From: an uncultured Verrucomicrobiae bacterium
GTDB lineage: Bacteria; Verrucomicrobiota; Verrucomicrobiia; Limisphaerales; UBA1096
NCBI GenBank assembly: GCA_937770485.1
Contig: CALJHX010000007.1
Location: 62,001-126,000, forward strand
Length of the DNA: 64,000 bases
Direction of reading: 5' to 3'
Shown: in pieces, positions 26,056 to 35,305 of the stretch
Position numbering within the stretch: position 1 is the stretch's first letter
How the letters are laid out: each line of letters begins with the position of its first letter
The notes under the pieces: generated by a model
The model's database searches: none
What the model saw: the letters and a program-made list of their open reading frames with translations, nothing else
What the model was told of the DNA's origin: nothing
Program-made: the position numbers and the translations under genes

Positions 26056-27039
26056 ATGGGTAATATATTTAATGACATTGTGGAGACTGTTGGCCGCACT
26101 CCGTTGGTGCGGCTCAACAAGGTCACCGAGGGCATCGACGCCACCGTGCTGCTCAAGTGCGAATTCTTTAATCCGCTCTCTAGTGTGAAGGATCGCATTG
26201 GCATGGCGATGATTGAGGATGCCGTAAAGAGAGGCATGCTCACGAAAGACACTGTCATCATCGAGCCGACGAGCGGCAATACCGGTATCGCGCTGGCATT
26301 CGTTGCGGCGGCCAGGGGCTACCGGCTGATCCTTACCATGCCAGAGACCATGTCGCTCGAGCGCCGTACTTTGCTTGCGATGCTCGGCGCCGAACTCGTC
26401 CTTACCGAAGGGCCTAAGGGGATGAAGGGCGCCATCGAGCGGGCCAACGAGCTGGCTGCTGAGACGCCGAACTCTTGGATTCCGCAGCAGTTTGAGAACC
26501 CAGCCAACCCTGAGATTCATCGCCAAACAACCGCCGAGGAGATCTGGAACGACACCGATGGGGCAGTCGATATCGTTGTGGCTGGGGTTGGGACAGGCGG
26601 CACACTCTCCGGCTGCTGTGAAGTTATCAAACCGCGCAAGCCGTCGTTTCAGGCCATTGCGATGGAGCCGGCCGACTCGCCGGTGATCTCGCAGACGCTG
26701 GCTGGCGATGAGTTGACGCCTGGACCACATAAGATCCAGGGCACCGGAGCCGGCTTTATTCCGGGGAATCTCCATCTCAAGAGCGAGGACGGCAGTGATC
26801 AAATCACCGAGTGCATTCGGGTCGGCAATGACGACTCCTTTGTGATGGCTCGCCGCTTGGCCAAGGAGGAAGGCATCCTCTGCGGCATCTCCAGCGGCGC
26901 AAATGTCCACGCCGCTCTAGAGGTAGCACGTCGTCCTGAAAATTCAGGGAAAATGATTGTCACTATTGCTTGCTCAACAGGGGAACGATACTTAAGCACA
27001 CCACTGGCTGAGGAAGCTCGCGCGCAGGTTGGCAGTTAA
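26056..27039 (+). CDS. cysK: Cysteine synthase (O-acetylserine sulfhydrylase)
   Basis: A 327-residue PLP enzyme that forms cysteine from O-acetylserine and sulfide. [15 protein letters not shown] opens the fold; [20 protein letters not shown] contains the PLP lysine; [16 protein letters not shown] is the substrate-binding loop; [10 protein letters not shown] binds the PLP phosphate; and [15 protein letters not shown] closes it. A CBS-type C-terminal domain is absent, so it is a plain CysK/CysM rather than cystathionine beta-synthase. A copy of the dispersed palindrome (26855-26864) encodes RRLAKEEG near residue 268. The aminotransferase follows after 39 bases. Confidence 0.94.
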   Translation: MGNIFNDIVETVGRTPLVRLNKVTEGIDATVLLKCEFFNPLSSVKDRIGMAMIEDAVKRGMLTKDTVIIEPTSGNTGIALAFVAAARGYRLILTMPETMSLERRTLLAMLGAELVLTEGPKGMKGAIERANELAAETPNSWIPQQFENPANPEIHRQTTAEEIWNDTDGAVDIVVAGVGTGGTLSGCCEVIKPRKPSFQAIAMEPADSPVISQTLAGDELTPGPHKIQGTGAGFIPGNLHLKSEDGSDQITECIRVGNDDSFVMARRLAKEEGILCGISSGANVHAALEVARRPENSGKMIVTIACSTGERYLSTPLAEEARAQVGS

Positions 27040-27078
27040 TCCGGCCTTGGCTTTTCATTAACACAACTAAAGAACCGA

Positions 27079-28248
27079 ATGGACTATTCGCTTTCCAGTC
27101 GGGCGGCATCGATTGCGCCTTCACTGACACTAGCCATTTCGGCCAAGGCCAAAGAATTACGTGCGAAGGGGGAGGATGTCATCGGCTTTGGTGCAGGAGA
27201 GCCGGACTTCGACACGCCGCAGCACATTAAGGATGCAGCCGCGCAGGCGTTGGCCGACGGCTTCACCAAGTACACGGCAAGTAGCGGCATCCCGGAATTG
27301 CGCCAGGCTGTCGCCGACAAGTTCCAGCGCGACTACGGCGTCGAGTACGAGCCAAGCCAAGTGATCGTCAACTGCGGCGGCAAACATTCCTGCTTCAACG
27401 TCATCTACGCCACCTGCGAGGCCGGCGACGAAGTGATCATCCCCGCGCCATATTGGCTGAGCTACCCTGAGATGGCCAAGCTCGCCGGGGCCAAGCCGGT
27501 GATTCTCGACACCACCGACGAAACTGAATTCAAAGTTACGCCGGGGCAATTGCGCGCAGCCATCACGCCGAGTACCAAGCTGTTCATCCTCAACTCGCCG
27601 AGCAACCCCACTGGCTCCGTTTACTCGGCGGATGAAATTAAGGCGCTTGGCGACGTTTGCGTCGAGAAAGGCGTGCTCATCATGAGCGACGACATTTACG
27701 AAAAGCTGGTTTATGATGGAGCCAAGTTCACCAGCGTCACCGGTTTCTCCGACGAACATCTGGCGCACACCATCATCGTGCACGGCTTAGCCAAGGCCTA
27801 CTCGATGACCGGCTGGCGCATCGGATTCCTCGCCGCACCCAAGCCGATCGCACAGGCCATCAACGCGGTGCAAAGCCACAGCACCAGCAACGCGACCTCG
27901 TTCGCCCAAAAGGGAGCTGTCGCCGCGCTCAACGGCCCGCAGGATCACCTCGATGGCTGGTTGGCAAAGTTCGACGAGCGCCGCCGTTACGCCGCCGGAC
28001 GACTGAACAACATGTCCGGCATCAGTTGCATCAACAGCAAGGGCGCATTTTACCTGTTCCCGAACTTGTCCGGGACCGGTCTCAAGTCCGCCGAGTTTTG
28101 TGAGCGCCTGCTCGAGCAGGCCAAGGTGGCGGCTGTCCCCGGCATCGCCTTCGGCGCGGACAACAACTTCCGCATCAGCTACGCCACCAGCATGGAGAAC
28201 ATCCAAGCCGGCATGGCACGCCTGGAGGACTTCTGCAAAACCCTGTAG
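27079..28248 (+). CDS. Class I/II aminotransferase, aspartate aminotransferase-like
   Basis: A 389-residue fold-type I PLP enzyme of the AspB/aspartate-prephenate aminotransferase group. IGFGAGEPDFDTPQHIKDAA, YTASSGIPELRQAVADKF, the substrate loop APYWLSYPEM, LNSPSNPTGSVYS, MSDDIYEKLVYDG and HGLAKAYSMTGWRIGFLAAP (with the PLP lysine) are all present, and the C-terminal FRISYATSMENI has the carboxylate-binding arginine. The exact amino donor cannot be told. It is co-directional with cysK and 39 bases away, suggesting an amino acid synthesis unit. Confidence 0.92.
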   Translation: MDYSLSSRAASIAPSLTLAISAKAKELRAKGEDVIGFGAGEPDFDTPQHIKDAAAQALADGFTKYTASSGIPELRQAVADKFQRDYGVEYEPSQVIVNCGGKHSCFNVIYATCEAGDEVIIPAPYWLSYPEMAKLAGAKPVILDTTDETEFKVTPGQLRAAITPSTKLFILNSPSNPTGSVYSADEIKALGDVCVEKGVLIMSDDIYEKLVYDGAKFTSVTGFSDEHLAHTIIVHGLAKAYSMTGWRIGFLAAPKPIAQAINAVQSHSTSNATSFAQKGAVAALNGPQDHLDGWLAKFDERRRYAAGRLNNMSGISCINSKGAFYLFPNLSGTGLKSAEFCERLLEQAKVAAVPGIAFGADNNFRISYATSMENIQAGMARLEDFCKTL

Positions 28249-28331
28249 CCAGGGAGAGCGGCAAGGACACTGATTTACAACAATTTATCTGTGCCTATCC
28301 TTGAAATCTGTGCCCAGAAATAATCCTCTCC

Positions 28332-28350
28332 GATCCTGAAAATCTGCGTC
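28332..28350. repeat. Short dispersed intergenic phrase, copy 1
   Basis: The 19 bases ending CCTGAAAATCTGCGTC recur at 33982-34000 with two differences, in both cases in non-coding DNA upstream of a secreted-protein gene. Confidence 0.45.
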
Positions 28351-28408
28351 TCTCTTTTCTCCGCGTCTCTGTGTGATCTTTTTGGATGACGAGGACGAAG
28401 CGTTTGGG

Positions 28409-28452
28409 GCGTTGGGGACAGGGGCCCCTACCTTTTGCCCTTGGCCAAGCGA
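28409..28452. repeat. Partial copy of the palindrome-bordered MITE-like repeat
   Basis: This stretch, GGCGTTGGGGACAG then CCCCTACCTTTTGCCC and TTGGCCAAGCG, matches the right half of the element at 59074-59184 with a few changes, ending in the same dispersed palindrome. It lies in the non-coding leader of the prepilin-like gene. Confidence 0.55.
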
Positions 28453-28537
28453 TGCCAGTAACAGCTTGAACGGGCGACTTTTCTTGCGTTGCTGGGGGGG
28501 GGTTGTAGCTTCCCTTTTTGGACTTGGGGCGGCTTGC

Positions 28538-29386
28538 ATGGGCTCTTTATTCTTTAAAACAAAATGTTTTTTTTCTGAGAATCGGTGGCGGGCGGCGTTT
28601 ACGCTGATCGAGTTGCTGGTGGTCATTGCCATTATAGCAATTTTAGCGGCTTTGCTGTTGCCGGCCCTGGCCAAGGCGAAGGATCAGGCCCGCTTGGCCA
28701 ATTGCCTCTCGAACCAGCGCCAGTGGGGGTTGGGGATGCAGTTGTATCTTGTGGATAACGAGGACTCGTTGCCCCGTGACGGGATGGGTGCCAATGGGCG
28801 TTATCCCGGCTCGCCGCCGCCGACCGGTGCACCGAAGGATCCCAGCGCTTGGTTTAACCTGTTGCCGCCGTTCATGGGCGAGAAAACGCTGGCGCAGTAT
28901 TGGAAACGGCCGACAGTGGTGTATCAGGACAACGTCAAAAATCTGCCGTTTCCCGGCAGGCAGGGGAAGATTTGGCACTGCCCGAACGCCGGGATGACGA
29001 CGGAGGAATTGAAGCAGTTGAAGGGCGGCGGGCGGCACGGGTTTTTCAGCTACGCGATGAACATCGACCTGAAGCGCGGGACGGTGAACTCCTACATGCC
29101 GTATCCAAAAATGCCCAAGGCGACCGATCTACCCAATCCCTCTGCGACCGTCGGCACGATGGACATGTATTTCAGCTCGTCGGAGGGGCTGGGGAATCCT
29201 TATTACTCGGTGAACCCGGCGGCGCGGTGGCGGGCGTTCCCAGAGCGGCACAAGGGGCAGGGCGGTGTGCTGTCGTTTATTGACGGGCATGCGGCCTATT
29301 TTTCGCGGCACTCGGTCACCAACGGCGCGGGCACATTCGAGGGAACGAACTCTGACGTGATCTGGAATGCGCCTTTCCGAAAATAA
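28538..29386 (+). CDS. Prepilin-like protein with N-terminal methylation motif and H-X9-DG domain
   Basis: The best start, ATG 28538, gives 282 residues. The frame is open further upstream, but that part crosses a dispersed repeat. [20 protein letters not shown] is the type IV prepilin cleavage/methylation signal followed by the pilin helix, and [20 protein letters not shown] continues it. The C-terminal [16 protein letters not shown] is the H-X9-DG motif found in the hundreds of such pseudopilin proteins of Verrucomicrobia, Lentisphaerae and Planctomycetes. It should be exported through a type II secretion/type IV pilus-like path; its role is unknown. No secretion machinery genes are nearby. 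Confidence 0.88.
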   Translation: MGSLFFKTKCFFSENRWRAAFTLIELLVVIAIIAILAALLLPALAKAKDQARLANCLSNQRQWGLGMQLYLVDNEDSLPRDGMGANGRYPGSPPPTGAPKDPSAWFNLLPPFMGEKTLAQYWKRPTVVYQDNVKNLPFPGRQGKIWHCPNAGMTTEELKQLKGGGRHGFFSYAMNIDLKRGTVNSYMPYPKMPKATDLPNPSATVGTMDMYFSSSEGLGNPYYSVNPAARWRAFPERHKGQGGVLSFIDGHAAYFSRHSVTNGAGTFEGTNSDVIWNAPFRK

Positions 29387-29404
29387 TTTCACCAAAATCG
29401 GACC

Positions 29405-32104
29405 ATGAAAAAAGGACTTATACTTTTGACGGCAGCAATCGGCCTTGCGACGGCTAGGGCTGAGGTGGTGCTCGAGGAATCTTTCACCTACGACGACGGC
29501 CCGATCATTGTGCAGGCGGCGGACACTTGGAAAAACCACAGCGGCTCAAGCGCACAGGCGGAGGTGTATGAGGGGCAGCTTATCTTGACACAGTCCGGCT
29601 CGGAAGACTTTCACGCGAAGCTTGCGGGCGGGCCGTACGAGAAATCCAGCGGCGGCACGATGTATGCGTCGTTCGACGTGGAGTTTACGGAGCTGCCCAT
29701 AGGCGTCGGGAGCTATTTTGGGCATTTCGCGGACGACGGCTTTGGCTATCGGGCGCGGATCATTGCCCTAACCACCGGCGCGGAAGGGGGCGCGTTCCGG
29801 ATCGGCGTCAGCTCGAAGGGCAAGCAATCCACGGCTCTGGTGGAGAACGACCTTCACCTCGACACTGTATACAAGGTGGTTATCGCGATGAGCCTTGTAG
29901 ATGCCAGCACGACGCTATGGATCGACCCGGGCGACGATGCGGCCGGGGGCGTCACCACCACCGACAATGGCTCCGCTGTGGACGTGACTGGCTTTGCATT
30001 CCGGCAGGCTAAAAACATCGGCGCAATGTTGATCGACAACCTGAAAGTTGGGACGAACCTCGGCGATGTGACTGACGGCGACGGCGGCAATGACCTTGCC
30101 ATCCTTTCGCAGCCGGTGTCGCAGACCGTGCTCGCCGGCAAGATGATCTCGTTTTCCGTCATGGCTAGCGGCCTGGAGCCGCTGGCGTATCAGTGGAGCA
30201 AGGACGGCGCTAATATCGACGGCGCGACGGCGAGTGCGCTCGAGCTGACCGACGTGTCCGCAGACGATGCCGGTGACTATGTGGTGACTGTCAGCAACGC
30301 CGATGGTGCAGCGGAGAGCGACACGGCCACGCTTGAGGTGCAGGACTCACCCGGCGGTGACGCGGTCACCATCAAGCATCTGCGCTCGTTGGTGGACGAC
30401 AACCGCGAGCCGTCTGACACCAAGACGATTTTCACAGCCGAGGGCATCGTCACTACGCACACGAACATGACCGGCGGCAGCCACTCGATGTTTTATTTTC
30501 AAGACGACACGGCCGGGATCGCGGTCTACTTCCGTAGCGGCAAGTCGAGCCACCCGAAAGCCGGCGACAAGGTGCGTGTCTCCGCGCCGCTGGGCCATTA
30601 CAACGGCCTGCTGCAGTTCGTGCCAGATGCCGGCAACGCCATGCACTTGGTCAAGGTCGTGAGCAGTGACAACGCGTTGCCCGAGCCGGCCCAGCTCGAT
30701 TTTATGCAGTGGGATGACCCATCCGCGATGGAGGCACTCGAGGGCTTGCTCGTGGTCGTCACCGAGGTGGAGGTCGATACGGGAGGCGACTCGAAATTTT
30801 CCAGCGGAGCCAACTACACACTGACCGACGCCAACGGGATGACGTTCACGATGCGTATCGACTCGCGCATCAAGTCGATCATCGGCCAGCCGTTCCCTGG
30901 CACGGCCGTCACCGTCACCGGCGTGCTTTCGCAGTACATGCTCGATCAGCCGCGGGAGGGCGGCTACCAGTTGATGCCGAGGCGTATTGAGGACATCTCT
31001 GGGCCGAAGCTGCCGACGATCGAGTTCACGCTGAAGTACGAGAACTTGATTCGCCCCGGGCGACCGCTCGAGAGCTCGCGCACGGATCATTTTCTGCTGT
31101 ATGGAGAGACAGCGATGATCGAGGCCGTGGTGAAATCGCCCTCCGGCAGCGAGATCACGGTGACCCCGATGGGCGACTGGGTGCTCTCGGCGAATCCCGC
31201 CAGCGAAGTCACAGCTAGGCTAGTGCTGACCGCCGGTGAGGAAGATTTCGGGGCATCGTTCGACGTGTCACTTGAGGCGGAGAACAGTGAAGGCGTACAG
31301 ACGTTGGCATGGGATGTTTACGTGCCAAGCGAGGCAGAGCAGCACGTGGCAATCACTGAGTTTTTGGCCAACCCGACCGGCAAGACGACGGCTGGCCATT
31401 ACAACCCGCTGCACCGTGAGACGCCGAGCGAATCGAATGTCCTCAGCGTCGAGGATGAGTTCATCGAGATCGCAAACCTTGGCCAAGCGGATGTGGACAT
31501 GGCCGGCTGGAGCCTCTCTGACGCTGTAGCGCTGAGGAGCAACTTTTACGAGGGCGATGTCCTGGCCAAGCGCGGCGCGGTGATCGTGTACGGCGGCCGG
31601 TCGTCCGGCTCGGAGCCGGTGCTTGATGAGGGAATCCTCGCGTTGCCGGCGACAGAGGGCACGAGTGGGCTGGGCCTCAACAACAGCGGCGATACAATCA
31701 CGCTGCGAAACGCCGACGAGCACGTGATCGACCGAATCAATTTCGGCAAACCGTCAAGCAAAGGCTCGATGACGCGGGATCCCGGCCTAAACGGGGCGTT
31801 TACGGATCACAGCACAGTAGCCGACGCGTCCGTCTCGGCCGGCGCTTGGCCAAGTGGCGCGCCGTTCACGGAGGATCCGGCAGTGGAGATTCCTGAGATC
31901 GAAATTACCGTCAGTCTGGCCGATGGCGAGATCCACTTGAGTTGGGGAGCGAGTCCTGCTGCAAGCTACACGGTACGGTCGAGCAATTCGGTGGCCGGGC
32001 CGTACACGCCGGTGGGGAAGAAATTAAAGTTCGAGGACAGCACGGGCTCCTTCAGCACCAAGGCCGACCGAGCGGCGCAGTTTTTCATCATTCAGGCCAA
32101 GTAA
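29405..32104 (+). CDS. Secreted multi-domain protein: Ig-like, OB-like and lamin-tail domains
   Basis: An 899-residue protein with a signal peptide (GLILLTAAIGLATARA). Residues about 25-220 form a beta-rich, lectin-like part. An Ig-like domain (about 238-315) shows ILSQPVSQTVLAGKMISFSV, YQWSKDGANI and DAGDYVVTVSNADG. Residues about 320-540 resemble the OB-fold domain found in extracellular nuclease-type proteins (FYFQDDTAGIAVYFRSGK, GDKVRVSAPLGHYNGLLQFV). A lamin-tail domain (about 650-800; ITEFLANPTGK, DEFIEIANLGQADVDMAGWSLSD) and a C-terminal Fn3-like strand region follow. No catalytic site is obvious. It ends 6 bases before the endonuclease/phosphatase-like gene, so the two may act together outside the cell. 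Copies of the dispersed palindrome lie at 31488-31497 and about 31843-31855. Confidence 0.82.
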   Translation: MKKGLILLTAAIGLATARAEVVLEESFTYDDGPIIVQAADTWKNHSGSSAQAEVYEGQLILTQSGSEDFHAKLAGGPYEKSSGGTMYASFDVEFTELPIGVGSYFGHFADDGFGYRARIIALTTGAEGGAFRIGVSSKGKQSTALVENDLHLDTVYKVVIAMSLVDASTTLWIDPGDDAAGGVTTTDNGSAVDVTGFAFRQAKNIGAMLIDNLKVGTNLGDVTDGDGGNDLAILSQPVSQTVLAGKMISFSVMASGLEPLAYQWSKDGANIDGATASALELTDVSADDAGDYVVTVSNADGAAESDTATLEVQDSPGGDAVTIKHLRSLVDDNREPSDTKTIFTAEGIVTTHTNMTGGSHSMFYFQDDTAGIAVYFRSGKSSHPKAGDKVRVSAPLGHYNGLLQFVPDAGNAMHLVKVVSSDNALPEPAQLDFMQWDDPSAMEALEGLLVVVTEVEVDTGGDSKFSSGANYTLTDANGMTFTMRIDSRIKSIIGQPFPGTAVTVTGVLSQYMLDQPREGGYQLMPRRIEDISGPKLPTIEFTLKYENLIRPGRPLESSRTDHFLLYGETAMIEAVVKSPSGSEITVTPMGDWVLSANPASEVTARLVLTAGEEDFGASFDVSLEAENSEGVQTLAWDVYVPSEAEQHVAITEFLANPTGKTTAGHYNPLHRETPSESNVLSVEDEFIEIANLGQADVDMAGWSLSDAVALRSNFYEGDVLAKRGAVIVYGGRSSGSEPVLDEGILALPATEGTSGLGLNNSGDTITLRNADEHVIDRINFGKPSSKGSMTRDPGLNGAFTDHSTVADASVSAGAWPSGAPFTEDPAVEIPEIEITVSLADGEIHLSWGASPAASYTVRSSNSVAGPYTPVGKKLKFEDSTGSFSTKADRAAQFFIIQAK

Positions 32105-32110
32105 CTTATC

Positions 32111-33034
32111 GTGAGCTTGCAAAAGTGTTTCATCGCCGCCGCTGCTGTCATTTTGTCGGGGCCGCTTGGCCAGGCGCAGCAGACCTTCCGCGTGGCGACG
32201 TACAACGTGGAGAATTTCATCCTCGAGCCGATCCAGAATCGGCCGCTCAAGAAGCCGTTCGCGCAGGCGAAGATTGTCGAGAGTATCCTCGAGGCCAAGC
32301 CAGACGTGATCGCGCTGCAGGAGATGGGCAAAAAAACGGCGCTGATCAAACTGCAGGCCGCGCTCAAGGCCAAGGGACTCGACCTGCCGCACGTGGTGCA
32401 TCTGACAGCGTTCGACCCGGCGATTCACGTCGCATACCTGAGCCGTTTCCCTTTCAAGAAAATCACGCGGCATGACAACGAAAGCTTCCTGCTCAACGGC
32501 CGGCGGCTGCACGTGAGCCGCGGGTTTGCAGAGGTGGAGATTGCGCTGGGAGACTACTCGTTTTCGCTGATCACCGCGCACCTGAAATCCAAGCGGAAAG
32601 TGTCGGTCGCGGACGAGGCGGAGATGCGTTTGCAGGAGGCGCTGCGGCTGCGGCGCATCATTGATGCCCGGCTCAAGGCCAATCCTGAAGTGAACTTTGC
32701 TGTGCTCGGCGACTTCAACGACTACTATAATTCAAAGCCGCTCAAGGCGCTCGTAGGTCGCGGAAAATCGAAGCTGGTGGATGCGCGTCCCGGAGAAAAA
32801 AACGGCGACGGTGGCTCGAACCGGATCAACGCAAAATGGTTTCCTCGCAATGTATCGTGGACGCATTTTTACGGTGTGGAGGATGTATACAGCCGGATTG
32901 ATTACATCCTGCTCAGCCCGGGTATGGACAGGGAATTGGATCGCACCAACTCGTGGATTCCAGTTGTAGCGAACTGGGGCCACGGCTCGGATCACCGCCC
33001 GGTGGTGACGACGTTCGTGGCCCGGGACAAATGA
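32111..33034 (+). CDS. Secreted endonuclease/exonuclease/phosphatase family protein
   Basis: A 307-residue protein starting with GTG, 6 bases after the previous stop. A signal peptide ends near PLGQAQQ, encoded by a variant of the dispersed palindrome. The fold is the DNase I-like EEP type: FRVATYNVENF with the metal-binding Asn, DVIALQEMG with the Glu, LITAHLKSKRK with the catalytic His, VLGDFNDYYNSK with Asp-x-Asn, and HGSDHRPVV with the final Asp-His pair. All expected catalytic residues are present, so it is probably active on a phosphodiester or phosphomonoester. The substrate is unknown; paired with an OB/lamin-tail protein, extracellular DNA is a reasonable guess. Confidence 0.88.
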   Translation: MSLQKCFIAAAAVILSGPLGQAQQTFRVATYNVENFILEPIQNRPLKKPFAQAKIVESILEAKPDVIALQEMGKKTALIKLQAALKAKGLDLPHVVHLTAFDPAIHVAYLSRFPFKKITRHDNESFLLNGRRLHVSRGFAEVEIALGDYSFSLITAHLKSKRKVSVADEAEMRLQEALRLRRIIDARLKANPEVNFAVLGDFNDYYNSKPLKALVGRGKSKLVDARPGEKNGDGGSNRINAKWFPRNVSWTHFYGVEDVYSRIDYILLSPGMDRELDRTNSWIPVVANWGHGSDHRPVVTTFVARDK

Positions 33035-33187
33035 GCTCGCCGCTTTTTCTTCATGGTTGAAATCGGTTCGGGCGCTCGTATAGTGCGCGTCCCTTGCGGG
33101 ATGGCATGAGCAACTCAAGCCGTCCGAGGGCTTGCAGCTGCTCGCTGACTACACTAAGGGATTGCGCGAGCAGACCTACCTGAGCTT

Positions 33188-33886
33188 GTGACAACGGACA
33201 AACCTGACACGCAAAAGGACCTGCTGCCTGCGCTGGCCCGAGTGGTGCGCGGCACGTCGATTCTATTCTGGGGGCTGCCGATCGCGATGGTCATCAGTGT
33301 TATGGCCATCCTCTCAAACTGGACCGATGCTGCCTGGCCGATGGGCATGCTCATGCCGCCGGTGGCGTTCGGCATGCTGTGGTACGGACTGTGGCTGCTG
33401 GGCAGTTTCCAGCCGCAGGAACGCGTCTGGCAGGCGGCGCTTGGCCAGGCGAAACTCATTGGCCTGTTCAGCCTTGGCCTGTCGCCTTTTTTACATTGGC
33501 ATCACCGCGTGCCGGACGAGCTGTACTTCGCCTACGTTGTTTGGTTACTCGCGTTGGGGTTCGTATTTTACCTAATGTCACTAAACAAAATGCTAGCTCG
33601 CCTCGCTGCCATGATACCGGACGAGACGCTTCGCGTTGAGTCGCAACTTTTCTCCCGCATGAACCGCGTGTTGTTGGCCATGACTCCGATCGGCTTTGGC
33701 GTCATGTACCTATTTTCGTTCATGGACGAGTTGCCGGAGATTCTCATTCACGGGGTGTCCATGGCGGCCCAGTTCCGGCCGTGGCTCTTCATGGCCTTCG
33801 TGCTGATCCCGGTGTCGATGACCATGTCGCTCCTCTGGAAAACGAAGGAGTCCATCCTCGCCAGCGTCTTCAACTCCAGGCAGTAA
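33188..33886 (+). CDS. Membrane protein of unknown function
   Basis: A 232-residue protein beginning with GTG at 33188. About five hydrophobic segments are visible: ILFWGLPIAMVISVMAIL, AAWPMGMLMPPVAFGMLWYG, a short LIGLFSLGLSPFL, YFAYVVWLLALGFVFYL, VLLAMTPIGFGVMYLFSF and PWLFMAFVLIPVSMTMSLLW. I do not recognise a family. The start codon overlaps a TGA that ends an open stretch read from about 33111 in another frame (GTGA overlap), suggesting a small upstream gene. The palindrome variant CGCTTGGCCAGGCG at 33439-33452 is read in frame as LGQA. Confidence 0.7.
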   Translation: MTTDKPDTQKDLLPALARVVRGTSILFWGLPIAMVISVMAILSNWTDAAWPMGMLMPPVAFGMLWYGLWLLGSFQPQERVWQAALGQAKLIGLFSLGLSPFLHWHHRVPDELYFAYVVWLLALGFVFYLMSLNKMLARLAAMIPDETLRVESQLFSRMNRVLLAMTPIGFGVMYLFSFMDELPEILIHGVSMAAQFRPWLFMAFVLIPVSMTMSLLWKTKESILASVFNSRQ

Positions 33887-33981
33887 TGCTTGGCCGGGGA
33901 GCAGTTGGCGGAAAGGAACGAGAGGAAAGATGGGACTCAGATGAGCGTAGGTTGTCAGGATTCAAAAAAATTGATCCGGTG

Positions 33982-34035
33982 AATCCTGAAAATCCGCGTC
34001 ACGACTGAAAACTTGAAACTGAAAACTGAAAACTT
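33982..34035. repeat. Short dispersed phrase copy 2 and CTGAAAA/CTTGAAA tandem repeats
   Basis: Positions 33982-34000 repeat the phrase at 28332-28350. They are followed by four 7-base units of the type CTGAAAA or CTTGAAA (34005-34032) upstream of the PHP-domain gene. This looks like low-complexity intergenic repeat DNA rather than a gene. Confidence 0.5.
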
Positions 34036-34057
34036 TACTCTCCCCCCCCTTCAACGC

Positions 34058-35296
34058 ATGAAAATCAAGATCCTCCTCACGAGTGCTTTTGCGCTGGCCG
34101 CCTCAACCCTCTCCGCCGAGGACGCCCGCTGGTGGAAGGGCAACCTCCACACCCACTCTCTCTGGAGCGATGGCGACGACTACCCCGAGATGATCGCCGA
34201 TTGGTACCGCAGCAACGGTTACCACTTTCTAGGCATCTCCGACCACAATGTGTTGGCCGAGGGCCAGCACTGGATTCACCGCGAGAAAAACGCCGGTGGT
34301 CAACGTGCGTTCGACAAATATATGAAACGTTTCGGCGACGATTGGGTTGAGCAAAAAGTCGTCAATGGCGTCCCGCAGGTACGGCTCAAGACTTACGCCG
34401 AGTATAGCCCGAAGATGTCCGTGCCGGGGAGCTTTCTGCTGATACAGAGCGAGGAACTTTCCGACCAGTTCCAGGGCCGGCCGATCCACATCAACGTCAC
34501 CAACATCAAGAAACAAATCCCGCCGCAGGGCGGAGCCGGTGTGGCGGCGACCATGCAGAAAAATATCGACGCTGTGATGGCGCAGCGCAAGGCCACCGGC
34601 CAGCCGATGTTTCCGCATATCAACCACCCCAATTTCGGCTGGGCGATCCAGCCGGCAGACATGATCCAGTTGCGCGGTGAACAGTTTTTCGAGGTTTACA
34701 ACGGCCACCCGGCGGTACGGAACTACGGCGACAGCAAGCACCTGAGCACCGGGCAGATTTGGGACGTGATCAACGCCTACCGGATTGGCGTGCACAAATT
34801 GCCGTTGATGTTCGGTCTAGGAACCGACGACGCGCACAACTACCACGACCTTGCCGTCGGCCAGAGTAACACCGGCCGCGGCTGGGTGATGGTCCACGCC
34901 AAGGCGCTCACGCCGGAGTCGATCATCGCGGCGATGGAGCGCGGTGATTTTTACGCCTCGAGCGGCGTGGCTGTGGACGGCATCCGCCTGGCTAGGCGCA
35001 CGTACAGCTTCCGCATCCAGCCGGAAAAAGGCGTGACATACACAACACGGTTCATCGGCACGCGAAAGAACTTCAAGAGCAGCCCCGACTTGTCCAAGCG
35101 CAACGCGCTCAAGCCAAGCGAGGCCGGTATCGGCGAGATCCTTGGCCAGTCGCAGTCGCTCGAGCCAAGCTACACCTTCAACGGCGATGAGCTATACGTC
35201 CGCGCTGAGATCAAGGCGTCAAGAAAGAAAGCCAACCCCTATGCCATCGGCGAATACGAGCGCGCCTGGCTCCAACCCGTCCGCCCAAAAAAATAA
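34058..35296 (+). CDS. Secreted PHP-domain phosphoesterase-like protein
   Basis: From ATG 34058 the protein is 412 residues with a signal peptide (IKILLTSAFALAASTLSAE). The longer frame from 34013 translates repetitive DNA. GNLHTHSLWSDGDDYPEMI is the PHP motif I with its HxH metal ligands; FLGISDHN is motif II; and FPHINHPNFGW plus LGTDDAHN supply further metal-binding histidines and aspartates. The PHP fold is used by polymerase exonucleases and histidinol phosphatases, but secreted versions like this are frequent in Planctomycetes and Verrucomicrobia with no known substrate. The next gene, a peptidase, follows after 9 bases. Confidence 0.85.
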   Translation: MKIKILLTSAFALAASTLSAEDARWWKGNLHTHSLWSDGDDYPEMIADWYRSNGYHFLGISDHNVLAEGQHWIHREKNAGGQRAFDKYMKRFGDDWVEQKVVNGVPQVRLKTYAEYSPKMSVPGSFLLIQSEELSDQFQGRPIHINVTNIKKQIPPQGGAGVAATMQKNIDAVMAQRKATGQPMFPHINHPNFGWAIQPADMIQLRGEQFFEVYNGHPAVRNYGDSKHLSTGQIWDVINAYRIGVHKLPLMFGLGTDDAHNYHDLAVGQSNTGRGWVMVHAKALTPESIIAAMERGDFYASSGVAVDGIRLARRTYSFRIQPEKGVTYTTRFIGTRKNFKSSPDLSKRNALKPSEAGIGEILGQSQSLEPSYTFNGDELYVRAEIKASRKKANPYAIGEYERAWLQPVRPKK

Positions 35297-35305
35297 TTTT
35301 CTTCG

